From the NCBI GenBank assembly GCA_013286655.1, contig JABDFG010000016.1:1-40228 (forward strand): 40,228 bases of DNA, given 5' to 3'. The notes beneath the pieces are model-generated. The model was not told where the DNA came from. It saw only the letters and a program-made list of their open reading frames with translations, and did no database searches. The translations under genes and the position numbers were made by a program. Source of the DNA: Bacteroidota bacterium. Lineage in GTDB: Bacteria; Bacteroidota; Bacteroidia; JABDFU01. Positions 23,858 to 32,801 of this stretch are shown piece by piece; position 1 is the stretch's first letter; each line of letters starts with the position of its first letter.

Positions 23858-24460
23858 ATGAATGCAAGCCTGAATAAATGGTTCTTTCGCCCCTTCGAAC
23901 ACCTCTCCGAATTCAAAGCATTACTAATAGGAATCAGCGCTATACTTCTTTCGGGAGGGTTGAATATCCTAAGCCAAACACATTTCGATGGCATAGTAGA
24001 TGTCCATACCGGAAGTAAAGAAATTTCTTCCATTTCATTTGTATGTGAAGGTCTTATAGATTGGCTTCTATTTTCAGCATTACTTTTTACAAGCAGCCTG
24101 TTTTTTTCATCTTCCGCCATTCGCCTCATTGATGTAATAAGTACACAAGCTATGGCAAGATGGCCTTTGCTCATTACGTCACTCGCTACACTTATCATCC
24201 CACATCAGGCTGCCGACGAGTATCTCCTATCCAAAGTACTCAAAAGTGGAACTGAAATCAATATACAAGCATACCAGTTAATTTTGCTCGGCCTATTGAC
24301 ATTGATTATAGTGGCAACTTCCATCTGGATGATTGTTCTGATGTATCGCGCTTACAGTATTTCCTGTAATCTCAAAGGAAATAAAGCAATTGCAATTTTT
24401 ATTATCACATTACTCCTTGCCGAAGGAATTTCAAAATACCTGATTTCGCATATCCTTTGA
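23858..24460 (+). CDS. YIP1-like integral membrane protein
   Basis: The 200-residue protein has about five hydrophobic helices (ALLIGISAILLSGGLNIL, LIDWLLFSALLFTSSLFF, WPLLITSLATLIIP, LILLGLLTLIIVATSIWMIVLMY, AIFIITLLLAEGI), arranged as in YIP1-family proteins. The start is MNASLNKWFFRPFEHL, with a cytoplasmic amphipathic segment. The partner gene is the DUF2089 regulator 5 bp upstream. The specific role is unknown. Confidence 0.75.
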   Translation: MNASLNKWFFRPFEHLSEFKALLIGISAILLSGGLNILSQTHFDGIVDVHTGSKEISSISFVCEGLIDWLLFSALLFTSSLFFSSSAIRLIDVISTQAMARWPLLITSLATLIIPHQAADEYLLSKVLKSGTEINIQAYQLILLGLLTLIIVATSIWMIVLMYRAYSISCNLKGNKAIAIFIITLLLAEGISKYLISHIL

Positions 24461-24512
24461 AAATCGCAACTAATAATTAAAGACAAAAAACAATAATTAA
24501 AAACAAAAGACC

Positions 24513-25067
24513 ATGAAATATACCGCCTCACTTGATACCTTAGGAAAAATAATTACCTCAGGAACAATTATTTTACTCTTAATTCTGGGATACAAGAGCG
24601 CAAACAATTTAACTAGCTCTATGACCCAGGGCGACACAGTAGCAGTACTCATGAACAGTGGAATACTTTTATTATTTATTGCTACCATAGTTGGTTGCTA
24701 CCTGTATGCACCAAAATCCTATCTGTTAGACTCCGATAGCCTGACAATAGTAAGGCCTGCGAACAATAAAAAAATCCTGTTGTCCGATATAACAGAAGTT
24801 CGGGCAATTGAAGATTCGGAAATGACCCTTACCATCAGAACATTCGGCGTTGGGGGACTTTTCGGATACTTTGGAAAATACCGCAATTCAAAAATAGGAA
24901 GTATGACCTTTTATGCGACCCAAAGGAAGAACAGAATACTCATACAGACGAAACAGGGGGAAAAAATAATCATCACGCCGGATGACACCAGCATTATTGA
25001 TGCATTGAAAACAAAAACAGCTGCTTTCAAAACAAATCCAGTTGTCCATTCAGGGACGGACGTCTGA
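24513..25067 (+). CDS. Membrane protein with a PH-like domain
   Basis: The 184-residue protein has two N-terminal membrane helices (about residues 13-27 and 45-63). A bacterial PH-like domain follows (SYLLDSDSLTIVRPANNKKILLSDITEV, MTFYATQRKNRILIQTKQGEKIIITPDD), as in DUF304/bPH proteins. It follows the YIP1-like gene after 52 bp that contain a near-duplicate aataattaaa(g/a)acaaaa. Its 3' end overlaps the convergent radical SAM gene by 41 bp. Confidence 0.75.
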   Translation: MKYTASLDTLGKIITSGTIILLLILGYKSANNLTSSMTQGDTVAVLMNSGILLLFIATIVGCYLYAPKSYLLDSDSLTIVRPANNKKILLSDITEVRAIEDSEMTLTIRTFGVGGLFGYFGKYRNSKIGSMTFYATQRKNRILIQTKQGEKIIITPDDTSIIDALKTKTAAFKTNPVVHSGTDV

Positions 25068-26097
25068 ACAGCGTCCTGTCCAGTTCGTAAGAACTTCGCC
25101 CTTTTAAATACTTCAGTTTAGCTGACTGGAAAAGTTGTCGGATCGAATCAGCCAGAACTCCCTCTCCGCTCATGCGGGTGCCATAGCGGCTGTCATTCAG
25201 GGATCCCCCGTGTACCTCCTTTATCTGGTTCAACACTTTGTCCGCCGCATCCGGAAAACTTTTACGGATCCAATCAGTAAAAATTTCACCAATAGCTCCA
25301 TTCAACCTTACCATGGTAAAACCTGCACTGCTGGCCCCATGATCAGCAGCCGCTTTCAGAAGTTCGGGAATTTCGCTGCTATTAAGACCCGGAATGATGG
25401 GAGCCGTCATGATCCCGGCGGGTATTCCATTTTTACTCAGTTCTTCGATCACTTTCAAGCGCTGCCGGGCAGTAGCCGTCCGAGGCTCCATAGCCAGGCG
25501 CAAATCCTCCCGCAAAGAAGTGATGGAAACCATGACACGTACCAGCCTTAATTTGGCCAGTTCCTTCAAAATATCCAGGTCGCGCAATATTAAACTATTC
25601 TTGGTGATCATTCCGGCAGGATGCCGGAATTTCAGCAGCACCTCCAGCATGCTCCGGGTAATTTTCAATTTTCGTTCCAGGGGTTGGTAACAATCCGTAT
25701 TCCCGGAAAACATGATCGGCTGAACCTCCCAGTTTTTATTCATAAACTGTTTTTCCATCAGCCTCGCTGCATCCGGCTTGGCAATAATCTTACGTTCAAA
25801 ATCAAGACCCGCACTAAAACCCCAGTATTCATGGGTATTTCTGGCATAACAATAAATACACCCATGCTCACAGCCCTGGTAGGGATTCATAGAATACATT
25901 CCGTAAACATCCGGGCTACTCAATTTATTAATAATTTTTTTCGGATGTTCGTAGAATACCTGGGTCTTGGTATTACTCAACAAAGGCTCATCCAATCCTT
26001 CTACGTGCTCCTCCACATAAACCTGTTTAAGGTATTTATTATGTGTATTTACCTGCGCTCCACGGCCTTTGAAATAGCCTTCTATTTTTTCTTCCAT
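25027..26097 (-). CDS. PA0069-family radical SAM protein
   Basis: The 356-residue protein has the radical SAM cluster motif C76-x3-C80-x2-C83 in YQGCEHGCIYCYAR. It shows the family's GMYSMNPYQGCEHGC context and later GNTDCYQPLERKLKITR, ITKNSLILRDLDIL, LEDLR-like RVMVSITSLRED and MEPRTATARQRL. These resemble spore photoproduct lyase-like enzymes; the physiological substrate of the PA0069/Rv2578c group is not known to me. It ends in a basic tail (KLKYLKGRSSYELDRTLF). It is convergent with the PH-like gene and overlaps its 3' end by 41 bp. Confidence 0.9.
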   Translation of the reverse strand: MEEKIEGYFKGRGAQVNTHNKYLKQVYVEEHVEGLDEPLLSNTKTQVFYEHPKKIINKLSSPDVYGMYSMNPYQGCEHGCIYCYARNTHEYWGFSAGLDFERKIIAKPDAARLMEKQFMNKNWEVQPIMFSGNTDCYQPLERKLKITRSMLEVLLKFRHPAGMITKNSLILRDLDILKELAKLRLVRVMVSITSLREDLRLAMEPRTATARQRLKVIEELSKNGIPAGIMTAPIIPGLNSSEIPELLKAAADHGASSAGFTMVRLNGAIGEIFTDWIRKSFPDAADKVLNQIKEVHGGSLNDSRYGTRMSGEGVLADSIRQLFQSAKLKYLKGRSSYELDRTLFRRPSLNGQLDLF

Positions 26098-26125
26098 GAT
26101 TTTTTAAATCTTTCTCCTGACATAA

Positions 26126-26144
26126 GCCGCCTTTTTTGGGCGGC
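26126..26144. repeat. GC-rich inverted repeat upstream of the radical SAM gene
   Basis: GCCGCC (26126-26131) and GGCGGC (26139-26144) enclose TTTTTTG. It lies between the leftward LpxH-like gene end and the radical SAM start. On either strand a clear U-run after the stem is missing, so it may be a weak terminator for 26244 or a 5'-leader hairpin. Confidence 0.4.
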
Positions 26145-26243
26145 CTTAATGGTCACAAGCTCTTACTGAAATTACCAAAATACATAGCAAAATAACACTA
26201 CATTTTGTAGTAAAAACGATTTATCCTTTAGGAAAGATAACTC

Positions 26244-26987
26244 CTACTCAAACTTCTTTAATTCCAGGGAATTGCCATCGAAAACGGCATACGTGAAATA
26301 ATTAACCCAATCGCCCAGGTTAATATAGCGGCTTTTGTCATTGAGCGAAATGTCAAGGGGCAGGTGACGGTGGCCAAAAATAAAGTAATCGGAGTGTTCT
26401 TTTTTTAATTCTTCCTTGCAATGGATTACCAGCCATTCCTTGTCTTCTCCTAAGAACTTATCATCCGTATTACCGGTGGCAATCCGGCTGCTTCTGGAGA
26501 GATAATTAGCCAGGGAAAAGCTAAAGTTCGGATGAAGCCTGGCAAAAAGCCATTGACACAATTTGTTGGCAAATATTTTCTTGATGAATTTATACCCGTG
26601 GTCTCCGGGCCCGATACCATCTCCATGACCCAGGTAAAATTTCTTTCCATTGTATTCTCTCCGGATCACGTCCTGGTAAATGGATGCATTGATTTCTTTG
26701 CGGAGGTAATCAAACAGCCACATATCGTGATTGCCGGTAAATAAATGAATCTTTATACCTGCATCGCTTAATTCTGCCAATTTACCCAGAAGCCGAACAT
26801 ATCCTTTGGGCACTACACTTTTGTATTCAAACCAAAAATCGAAGAGATCCCCCATCAGGTATATTTCAGCCGCATCGGATTTTATTTCTTCCAGCCACCT
26901 CACCAATTTTTTCTCACGGACAAGACTTTCCGCATGAGCAGGAATTCCCAAATGAACATCCGACGCGAAATAGATCTTTTTCAGAAT
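26244..26987 (-). CDS. LpxH-like UDP-2,3-diacylglucosamine diphosphatase, apparent ATT start
   Basis: This is a metallophosphoesterase with all family motifs. SDVHLG comes near residue 9, then MGDLFDFWFEYK, FTGNHDMW, LGHGDGIGPGD and FGHRHLPLDI. LpxH-type enzymes cleave UDP-diacylglucosamine to lipid X in lipid A synthesis; the Bacteroidetes homologue is usually assigned this role. The first usable normal start is a TTG at 26951, which would delete the metal-binding SDVH. In frame upstream, after the stop of the M1 gene (26991-26989), codons read GAT ATT CTG AAA AAG, with no ATG, GTG or TTG. ATT at 26987-26985 gives MLKKIYFASDVHLG, exactly the expected N-terminus; CTG at 26984 is the alternative. 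It is the last gene of a four-gene leftward operon. Confidence 0.85.
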   Translation of the reverse strand: MLKKIYFASDVHLGIPAHAESLVREKKLVRWLEEIKSDAAEIYLMGDLFDFWFEYKSVVPKGYVRLLGKLAELSDAGIKIHLFTGNHDMWLFDYLRKEINASIYQDVIRREYNGKKFYLGHGDGIGPGDHGYKFIKKIFANKLCQWLFARLHPNFSFSLANYLSRSSRIATGNTDDKFLGEDKEWLVIHCKEELKKEHSDYFIFGHRHLPLDISLNDKSRYINLGDWVNYFTYAVFDGNSLELKKFE

Positions 26988-26988
26988 A

Positions 26989-29900
26989 TCAGAATTTAAA
27001 GTTTTTTATAAAGTTAAAGGGATTCAGCAAATTCAGGTTCAAGGTGAAACGAATTTGTTCCTTATAACTGATATTATTAAGCTGAAGCTCGTTTCTGAAA
27101 TCACTGCAAAGAAGCTGAGGGATGGGAAAATAGACCTCAAATATATTTTTAGCAATACACAGATCAATACCGGCTTCGTATAACAGGACATTGTTCAAAC
27201 GTGCATCCGGAGCTGTCACTCCAAAATCAGCATACAATCGGATTGGCAATATCCCGGGAATGGAGGATTTTAGATTTAAGGCCGTCATCCACTGCGTCGT
27301 TTGACCCACTGAAACGGGGATTTTAAAGGCCCCGTCGTTTTCGACAAATTGTTGAGAAAGCACCCCTGAAGTTTCCGTACGGCCTAAAAAAACATTGTCG
27401 TACAGATAATCCTGGGAACCCGTCCAGCCACTTGTCTTAAAGCTATACAATCCCGCGTTGGGACCCGAGCTATTCAGAAATGCTCCTGCAAAAAACCGCA
27501 CATCGAAACTTTTCCCCTTACGTTTATACGTGAGCTCGTAGTTGGCTTCCAGCGATGTTTTTACAAAATCAACGGACTGTTCCAGATTGACAAGCACCCG
27601 GTATGGATTGATAACCCTGCTGTTTTCACGTGTAAATAAAATCTGATTGATGGGATAATTCCTGCTGGTCATTAAATACAAGGGTATTGAAAATCCTGCA
27701 TCCGGATTATACGCATCTTTCAGGATGGTTACACTTCTGAATTTTAAAGTTTGTTTAATATTACTGGTTGCTTCCTTGTTCCGGAATGTGAATTCCAACT
27801 GAGGAGCAAATTTGGTATAATTCATAATCGAAGGATCTGTTGCATAAGCGAATCTCACCGCATTCAGACCCAAAGAAATTTTCTGAAATAAATTATCCGG
27901 ATGAAAATTTAAAAAAACGCTTCCATAACCCGCCAGATCGCGGTTCCCGAATCCATACATGGGATCCAGCACATATTCAAAACGTTTTTCAGGAAGCGTT
28001 ATATTGTAAAAAGCCATACCGAGCATGAACTTATTATAATTGTTCCAGCCGATTGTCGGACAGTAGTAAATCTGCGTTTTATCCGGATTATCAAGACTCA
28101 GCAAAGGTTGGAACCGGAGAGGTTCTGTTTTTTTAAATAAGCCATGTGTCTTCAGCGTGTTATTGTCCCGGTTTATTTCGGGCATATTTTCCGAAAAATC
28201 TATTTTAAATTTATCATAGTATTCAGAATGAAAGCTGCCGTTCTCTTCCCCATAGCCATTATTTACTGTTTTATCTCCCGGATGCCATCCTGGCGGAAAA
28301 TAAATGGTTTTCTCCCTATCAAAGCCCTCATACCAAAATTGAGTTCTGGCAGAATCTGATTGAATACCTGTCACAGAAACAGGACCCTTTATCTGTCCCA
28401 TGTTTTTAAGTACAATTTCATATAATCCATTTTCCAGTCTTTTAGAAGACAAGATTTTATAATCGAGCTTTTTTGTCGTTTCCAGTAAATCATCAAAAAA
28501 CCAGGAAAGATTTTTGCCACTGACCTCTTCCATTATTTTTCTAAGATCTTCCGGCTGAGGATGCTTAAACTTCCAGGTTTCAAAATACCGCTGCATAGCT
28601 TCATCCATGGTCCCTTGCCCAAGATAAGCCATCAGGTAGGCAAAGGCAAGTCCTGTCTTAGCATACACATCGGCTCCGTAATTGAGTTTGGTATACTTCT
28701 CCGAAGGATAATCGCAAGGCTGATCCTCATTTTTTGCCGCAGATATCACGTAAGTCAGGTAATTTTCATAGGAATGGGGGTATCGCGCGAGGTCAAAAAA
28801 ATCGTGCCGGGGAACCCCTCCCGTTAATTTTGCATTCGGGTATTTGGTGGCGATATACCTGTTCTCATAAAAAGTATTAATCCCTTCATCCATCCAGGCA
28901 TGCCTTCGCTCGTTGCTGCCCAACATCCCGTAAAACCAGTTATGGCCGACTTCATGAGTAATGACATCATCCAGTGAAAAAGCGTCTGCGGTCGCGTTGA
29001 TGATCGTAATATTCGGATATTCCATTCCTCCGCCAGCACTCAATGCACCATCCACCGCCGTACAATTATCATACGGATAGTCCCCATTCCACAGCGAATA
29101 GTAATACAGTGCATCATTTACATAGCTCGTTGCATTCCGCCACAAATGTGCCTGGCCATTCGTAAACAAAACCCAGGTTAAAACTTTCCGATGGGAATTC
29201 GGAAGTTCTACTTCGCTTTTCAGAATGTTATACCGTTTGTCGCAGAACCAGGCAAAATCATGAATACGATCTTGCTTGTAATGAATGGTTTTGGTCTGGG
29301 TATCAGACTTAGGAAAGGAATCCTCCGTGGAGAAATTCTCTATCTGTGCCGTTTTCATGGCCTTCTCGTTGATCCATTGTTTTTCTTCCTCTTCCTGTAA
29401 ATCTCCTGTTGCGCCAACTACGTAATTTTTAGGGAGCGTGATTGCAACATCAAAAGAACCGAACTCGGAATAAAATTCACCCTGATCAAGATAGGGAATC
29501 GGATGCCAGCCTTCTTTATCGAAAACGGCGGGTTTGGGATACCATTGGGTGATCTGGTACTGTTGACCCTCGTGTCCCATGCGGGAGAACATACCGTTCG
29601 GAATTCTGACATGAAAAGGTGTTGTAATCAGGATCTTGCCACCTGGTTTTAATGGTTCATTCAATATTAATTTTCCGATATCAATTGCCGGAGAATCGGA
29701 TAAAAACACCACAGAATGACCATTCACCTTAAAATCCAATTGGTCAATGTACCCCTTGTCTTCTTCCTTTGAATAATAAAACAAGGTATTTCCTTGCGCT
29801 AACAATTGATTCGCCAGGGCTGTACCCGTATTCTTATAGGCATTGGGCCAAAGGTGAAAATAGATATACGTTAATACAGTAGTTGAATTATTGGTGTATT

Positions 29901-30057
29901 CAATGGTTTCCGCAGCGTTTAGCTCGTTTCGAACATCGTCCAGCTGGACCTCTATTTTATAATTGACCTCCTGTTGAAAGTAATTCTGAGCAATGCAGGG
30001 AAAGAACCCCAAAAGAAAAAAGGCTCCGTATAATCTATGCAGTATTGGAAAATCCAT
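26989..30057 (-). CDS. Exported M1-family metallopeptidase
   Basis: The 1022-residue protein has a signal peptide (RLYGAFFLLGFFPCIAQ). The gluzincin active site is H368-EVGH372 followed after 18 residues by E391 (WMDEGINTFYE), and the substrate-binding motif is GGGMEYP. The N-terminal beta domain (TIEYTNNSTTVLTYIYFHLW) and the peptidase core fill residues 25-600. The last 400 residues are beta-rich, probably a family-specific outer-membrane-facing domain. It presumably trims peptides in the periplasm or at the surface. It lies 4 bp after the thioredoxin-like lipoprotein gene in the same operon. Confidence 0.92.
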   Translation of the reverse strand: MDFPILHRLYGAFFLLGFFPCIAQNYFQQEVNYKIEVQLDDVRNELNAAETIEYTNNSTTVLTYIYFHLWPNAYKNTGTALANQLLAQGNTLFYYSKEEDKGYIDQLDFKVNGHSVVFLSDSPAIDIGKLILNEPLKPGGKILITTPFHVRIPNGMFSRMGHEGQQYQITQWYPKPAVFDKEGWHPIPYLDQGEFYSEFGSFDVAITLPKNYVVGATGDLQEEEEKQWINEKAMKTAQIENFSTEDSFPKSDTQTKTIHYKQDRIHDFAWFCDKRYNILKSEVELPNSHRKVLTWVLFTNGQAHLWRNATSYVNDALYYYSLWNGDYPYDNCTAVDGALSAGGGMEYPNITIINATADAFSLDDVITHEVGHNWFYGMLGSNERRHAWMDEGINTFYENRYIATKYPNAKLTGGVPRHDFFDLARYPHSYENYLTYVISAAKNEDQPCDYPSEKYTKLNYGADVYAKTGLAFAYLMAYLGQGTMDEAMQRYFETWKFKHPQPEDLRKIMEEVSGKNLSWFFDDLLETTKKLDYKILSSKRLENGLYEIVLKNMGQIKGPVSVTGIQSDSARTQFWYEGFDREKTIYFPPGWHPGDKTVNNGYGEENGSFHSEYYDKFKIDFSENMPEINRDNNTLKTHGLFKKTEPLRFQPLLSLDNPDKTQIYYCPTIGWNNYNKFMLGMAFYNITLPEKRFEYVLDPMYGFGNRDLAGYGSVFLNFHPDNLFQKISLGLNAVRFAYATDPSIMNYTKFAPQLEFTFRNKEATSNIKQTLKFRSVTILKDAYNPDAGFSIPLYLMTSRNYPINQILFTRENSRVINPYRVLVNLEQSVDFVKTSLEANYELTYKRKGKSFDVRFFAGAFLNSSGPNAGLYSFKTSGWTGSQDYLYDNVFLGRTETSGVLSQQFVENDGAFKIPVSVGQTTQWMTALNLKSSIPGILPIRLYADFGVTAPDARLNNVLLYEAGIDLCIAKNIFEVYFPIPQLLCSDFRNELQLNNISYKEQIRFTLNLNLLNPFNFIKNFKF

Positions 30058-30061
30058 CGTG

Positions 30062-31210
30062 CTATTTCAGCAGTTCTTCCAGCCTCGCTTCCAGCCCTTC
30101 TGCCCGTAAGCCTTTGGCGACTATTTTCCCTTCCTTATCCAGCAGGAAGGTCTGTGGAATACTAGTCACATTGTATAGTTTTGCAGAGGCCGATTCCCAG
30201 GCTCCTAGATCACTGACATGGTTCCATTCCAGCTTGTCTTTCTCAATGGCCTCTGTCCATTTCGCCTTATCCTTATCCAGGGAAACTCCTAAAACCTCCA
30301 GACCCTTTGCATGATACTTTTTGTAGATCTTTACCATTTCCGGATTTTCCGCCCTGCAGGGGCCACACCAGGAAGCCCAAAAATCTACCAGCAAAACTTT
30401 TCCTTTAAAAGAAGAAGGACCCAATTTTTTTCCATCGGGCGTATCAGATAAAAAGTCGGGGGCGGAAGCTCCTATCTCAGTTTTCAACATATTCATCCTG
30501 CTATCATGAAATAATTTTACCTGGGCAGCACCCGGATACTTCTTCGTCAGCGCCTCATCCGTCTGCTGGTAGAGTTCTTTGTATCCGTCTTTACTGAATT
30601 CAGGAGAAAGTTGTTGAAGAGCGACAACCGCCACCAGAGAGGAAGCATTTTTATGGATGATATCCAGTAAATAATTATTCAACTGCAAAGCTTCTGCATT
30701 AAATGCTTTTTCGGCTTCATCCACATACGTTTGTATTTTAACCTTATCATTCTTGTTCAGATTAGCATATGCTTCATAAGCACGCATCATCGAATCTCTT
30801 TTTTGAAAACTGAGTTTGGCGGTATTGTTTACTTCACGGAATAATTTCGAATCCGGCGAACCTTCCACCGTGAACGAATTACCTAAATTTCCCGCATCGC
30901 CCTTCACTGTCACTTGTTGCGTTGAATCAAGAAGTAACATGGCAAAATTAGCGTCTGTAATACGCACACGGTAAAATCCAAGAGAAGGACTTGCTTTCAA
31001 AAAGGCAAAATCTCCGTTTGCATCTAACGTAGCCGTGTCAATTACCCTTACTCCTTTGGGGCTCATTTCTTCCAGGTAAAGCTGCTCCCCATTAGCATTA
31101 CTGAGCTTCCCCTTAAGTTCGAATTTACTTTTCCGTTCTTCCTGCTTTTGCGTATTTCCGCAGGAAGCAATAATCAGTGCTAAGGAAAGGATAATGATTG
31201 TTTTTTTCAT
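30062..31210 (-). CDS. TlpA-type thioredoxin lipoprotein with DUF4369-like N-terminus
   Basis: The 382-residue protein has a lipoprotein signal (TIIILSLALIIASC). The N-terminal DUF4369-like domain reads FELKGKLSNANGEQLYLEEM, then GFYRVRITDANFAMLLLD. A helical middle and a C-terminal TlpA/AhpC-type thioredoxin domain follow, with the redox pair C282-GP-C285 in LVDFWASWCGPCRAENPEM and cis-Pro in TSIPQTFLLDKEG. It is expected to reduce or shuffle disulfides in the periplasm. It sits between gatB and the M1 peptidase gene in a leftward operon. Confidence 0.93.
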   Translation of the reverse strand: MKKTIIILSLALIIASCGNTQKQEERKSKFELKGKLSNANGEQLYLEEMSPKGVRVIDTATLDANGDFAFLKASPSLGFYRVRITDANFAMLLLDSTQQVTVKGDAGNLGNSFTVEGSPDSKLFREVNNTAKLSFQKRDSMMRAYEAYANLNKNDKVKIQTYVDEAEKAFNAEALQLNNYLLDIIHKNASSLVAVVALQQLSPEFSKDGYKELYQQTDEALTKKYPGAAQVKLFHDSRMNMLKTEIGASAPDFLSDTPDGKKLGPSSFKGKVLLVDFWASWCGPCRAENPEMVKIYKKYHAKGLEVLGVSLDKDKAKWTEAIEKDKLEWNHVSDLGAWESASAKLYNVTSIPQTFLLDKEGKIVAKGLRAEGLEARLEELLK

Positions 31211-31239
31211 CTGTGGTTATCTTTTATTGTTTTCTCTCC

Positions 31240-32703
31240 CTATTGGCTATTCCCCTCCTCCAATGCTTTCTTCATTAATTCATTCGCTATTTTGGGATCT
31301 GCTTTCCCTTTGGAAAGTTTCATCAACTCCCCCATGAACAGGCCGATCAATCCAACTTTACCACTTTTGTATTCCACCACTTTTTCAGGATACTTTGACA
31401 CGGCCTGTCTGACCAGATCCATCAGAGCATCCTGATTACTCTCCTGTACCAGGTTATTTTCTTCTGCAATTTGGAAAGGGGTTTTGGAACCGTCGGAAAG
31501 CATTTTCGGGAAAACGGTTTGTGAAGCTACTGTATTACTGATAGTACCTTCATCGACCAGACGGATCAGTTGAGCCAGTCGTTCCGGCGTCACCTGAAAG
31601 GCTCCGATTTCTACTGCACTTTCGTTGAGATGCGATTTAACAGCACCCATCATCCAGTTGGCAGCAGCTTTATAATTAGAAGTATACGTTATCAGCTCCT
31701 CAAAATAAAGAGCAAAACTTTTTATTTCCGTCAATACAAGCGCATCGTAATCGGACAGTTTTAATGTTTTGGTATATTTATCAAACAAGTCTCTGGGCAA
31801 AGCCGGCAATTGGGCTTTGACACCGGAAATATAGTCTGATGTAACCAGGACGGGTTGAAGATCAGGCTCCGGAAAATACCGGTAATCATTCGCTGCTTCC
31901 TTGGTACGCATGGAAAAGGTAGTACCCGTAACGGCGTCAAAACTTCGGGTATCCTGCACAATGACCTCTCCCCGTTCAATCAAGTCAATCTGGCGCTTAA
32001 TTTCATGTTCAATAGCGCGCTGTACATTTCGGATAGAATTCATGTTTTTCACCTCTGCTCTTCGTCCGAACTCTTGAGATCCTTTTAACATGACCGAAAT
32101 ATTGGCATCACAGCGCATGCTGCCCTCTTCCATATTCCCATCACAGATATCCAGGTAGCGCACCAGTTTGCGCACCTCGCTCAAATAATTGTAGGCTTCC
32201 TCTCCTGATTTTATCACGGGCTCCGTGACGATCTCTAACAGAGGCACACCTGCCCGATTTAAATCGATCAGGGTATCGTAAGGATCGATGTCATGCATGC
32301 TTTTTCCCGCATCCTCTTCCATGTGAATGCGGGTTAATTGAATGTCCTTCAGGCTTCCATCCGTATTTTTGATCGTAATTATTCCTCCGGTACAAATGGG
32401 CGTTTTATCCTGTGTAATCTGGTATCCCTTTGGAAGATCGGCGTAAAAGTAATTTTTACGGGCATATTCGTTTCGTTCCCGGATAACGGACTTGGTGGCT
32501 AATCCCAAACGGACGGCAAATTCGATCGCCTGTTTATTCGCTTTGGGTAAGGTCCCCGGATGGCCCAAAGAAATAGCGCTCACATGCGTATTGGGCAGGC
32601 TACCGTATTCCGTTGAATCGGAAGAATAAGCTTTGCTTTTTGTCAGTAACTGTATGTGGACTTCTAAACCGATTACTGCTTCGTACTTATCGTAAACGTT
32701 CAT
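31240..32703 (-). CDS. gatB: Asp-tRNA(Asn)/Glu-tRNA(Gln) amidotransferase subunit B
   Basis: The 487-residue protein has the complete GatB signature: YEAVIGLEVHIQLLTKSKAY, LGHPGTLPKANKQAIEFAVRLGLA, NYFYADLPKGYQITQ, RIHMEEDAGKSMHD, DLNRAGVPLLEIVTEP, MRCDANISV and YRYFPEPDLQP. GatB with GatA and GatC converts misacylated Glu-tRNA(Gln) or Asp-tRNA(Asn) to the amide forms. The C-terminal YqeY-like tail ends ALEEGNSQ. The last codons include aatagccaatag, a unit shared with the 3' end of the kynurenine monooxygenase gene. It is the first gene of the leftward operon. Confidence 0.97.
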   Translation of the reverse strand: MNVYDKYEAVIGLEVHIQLLTKSKAYSSDSTEYGSLPNTHVSAISLGHPGTLPKANKQAIEFAVRLGLATKSVIRERNEYARKNYFYADLPKGYQITQDKTPICTGGIITIKNTDGSLKDIQLTRIHMEEDAGKSMHDIDPYDTLIDLNRAGVPLLEIVTEPVIKSGEEAYNYLSEVRKLVRYLDICDGNMEEGSMRCDANISVMLKGSQEFGRRAEVKNMNSIRNVQRAIEHEIKRQIDLIERGEVIVQDTRSFDAVTGTTFSMRTKEAANDYRYFPEPDLQPVLVTSDYISGVKAQLPALPRDLFDKYTKTLKLSDYDALVLTEIKSFALYFEELITYTSNYKAAANWMMGAVKSHLNESAVEIGAFQVTPERLAQLIRLVDEGTISNTVASQTVFPKMLSDGSKTPFQIAEENNLVQESNQDALMDLVRQAVSKYPEKVVEYKSGKVGLIGLFMGELMKLSKGKADPKIANELMKKALEEGNSQ

Positions 32704-32769
32704 GCTTTCTGACGGAAATTAGGATCCGCAAGATACGAATTAAAGATTTTACAGTTTAACGAAGAATAG

Positions 32770-32777
32770 TATCTTTG
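32770..32777 (+). promoter_or_regulatory. -7 box of the PpiD-like gene
   Basis: TATCTTTG matches TAnnTTTG, 24 bp before the ATG at 32802. The 98-bp gap to gatB must also carry the leftward promoter; gTATCTTGC on the minus strand is a near match. Confidence 0.6.
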
Positions 32778-32801
32778 TCATCCTTAAATAATACTATATA
32801 T

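Noticed and set aside
26244-26951. TTG 26951 as start of the LpxH-like gene
   Set aside because: It would remove the metal-binding SDVH residues, which are in frame directly upstream.
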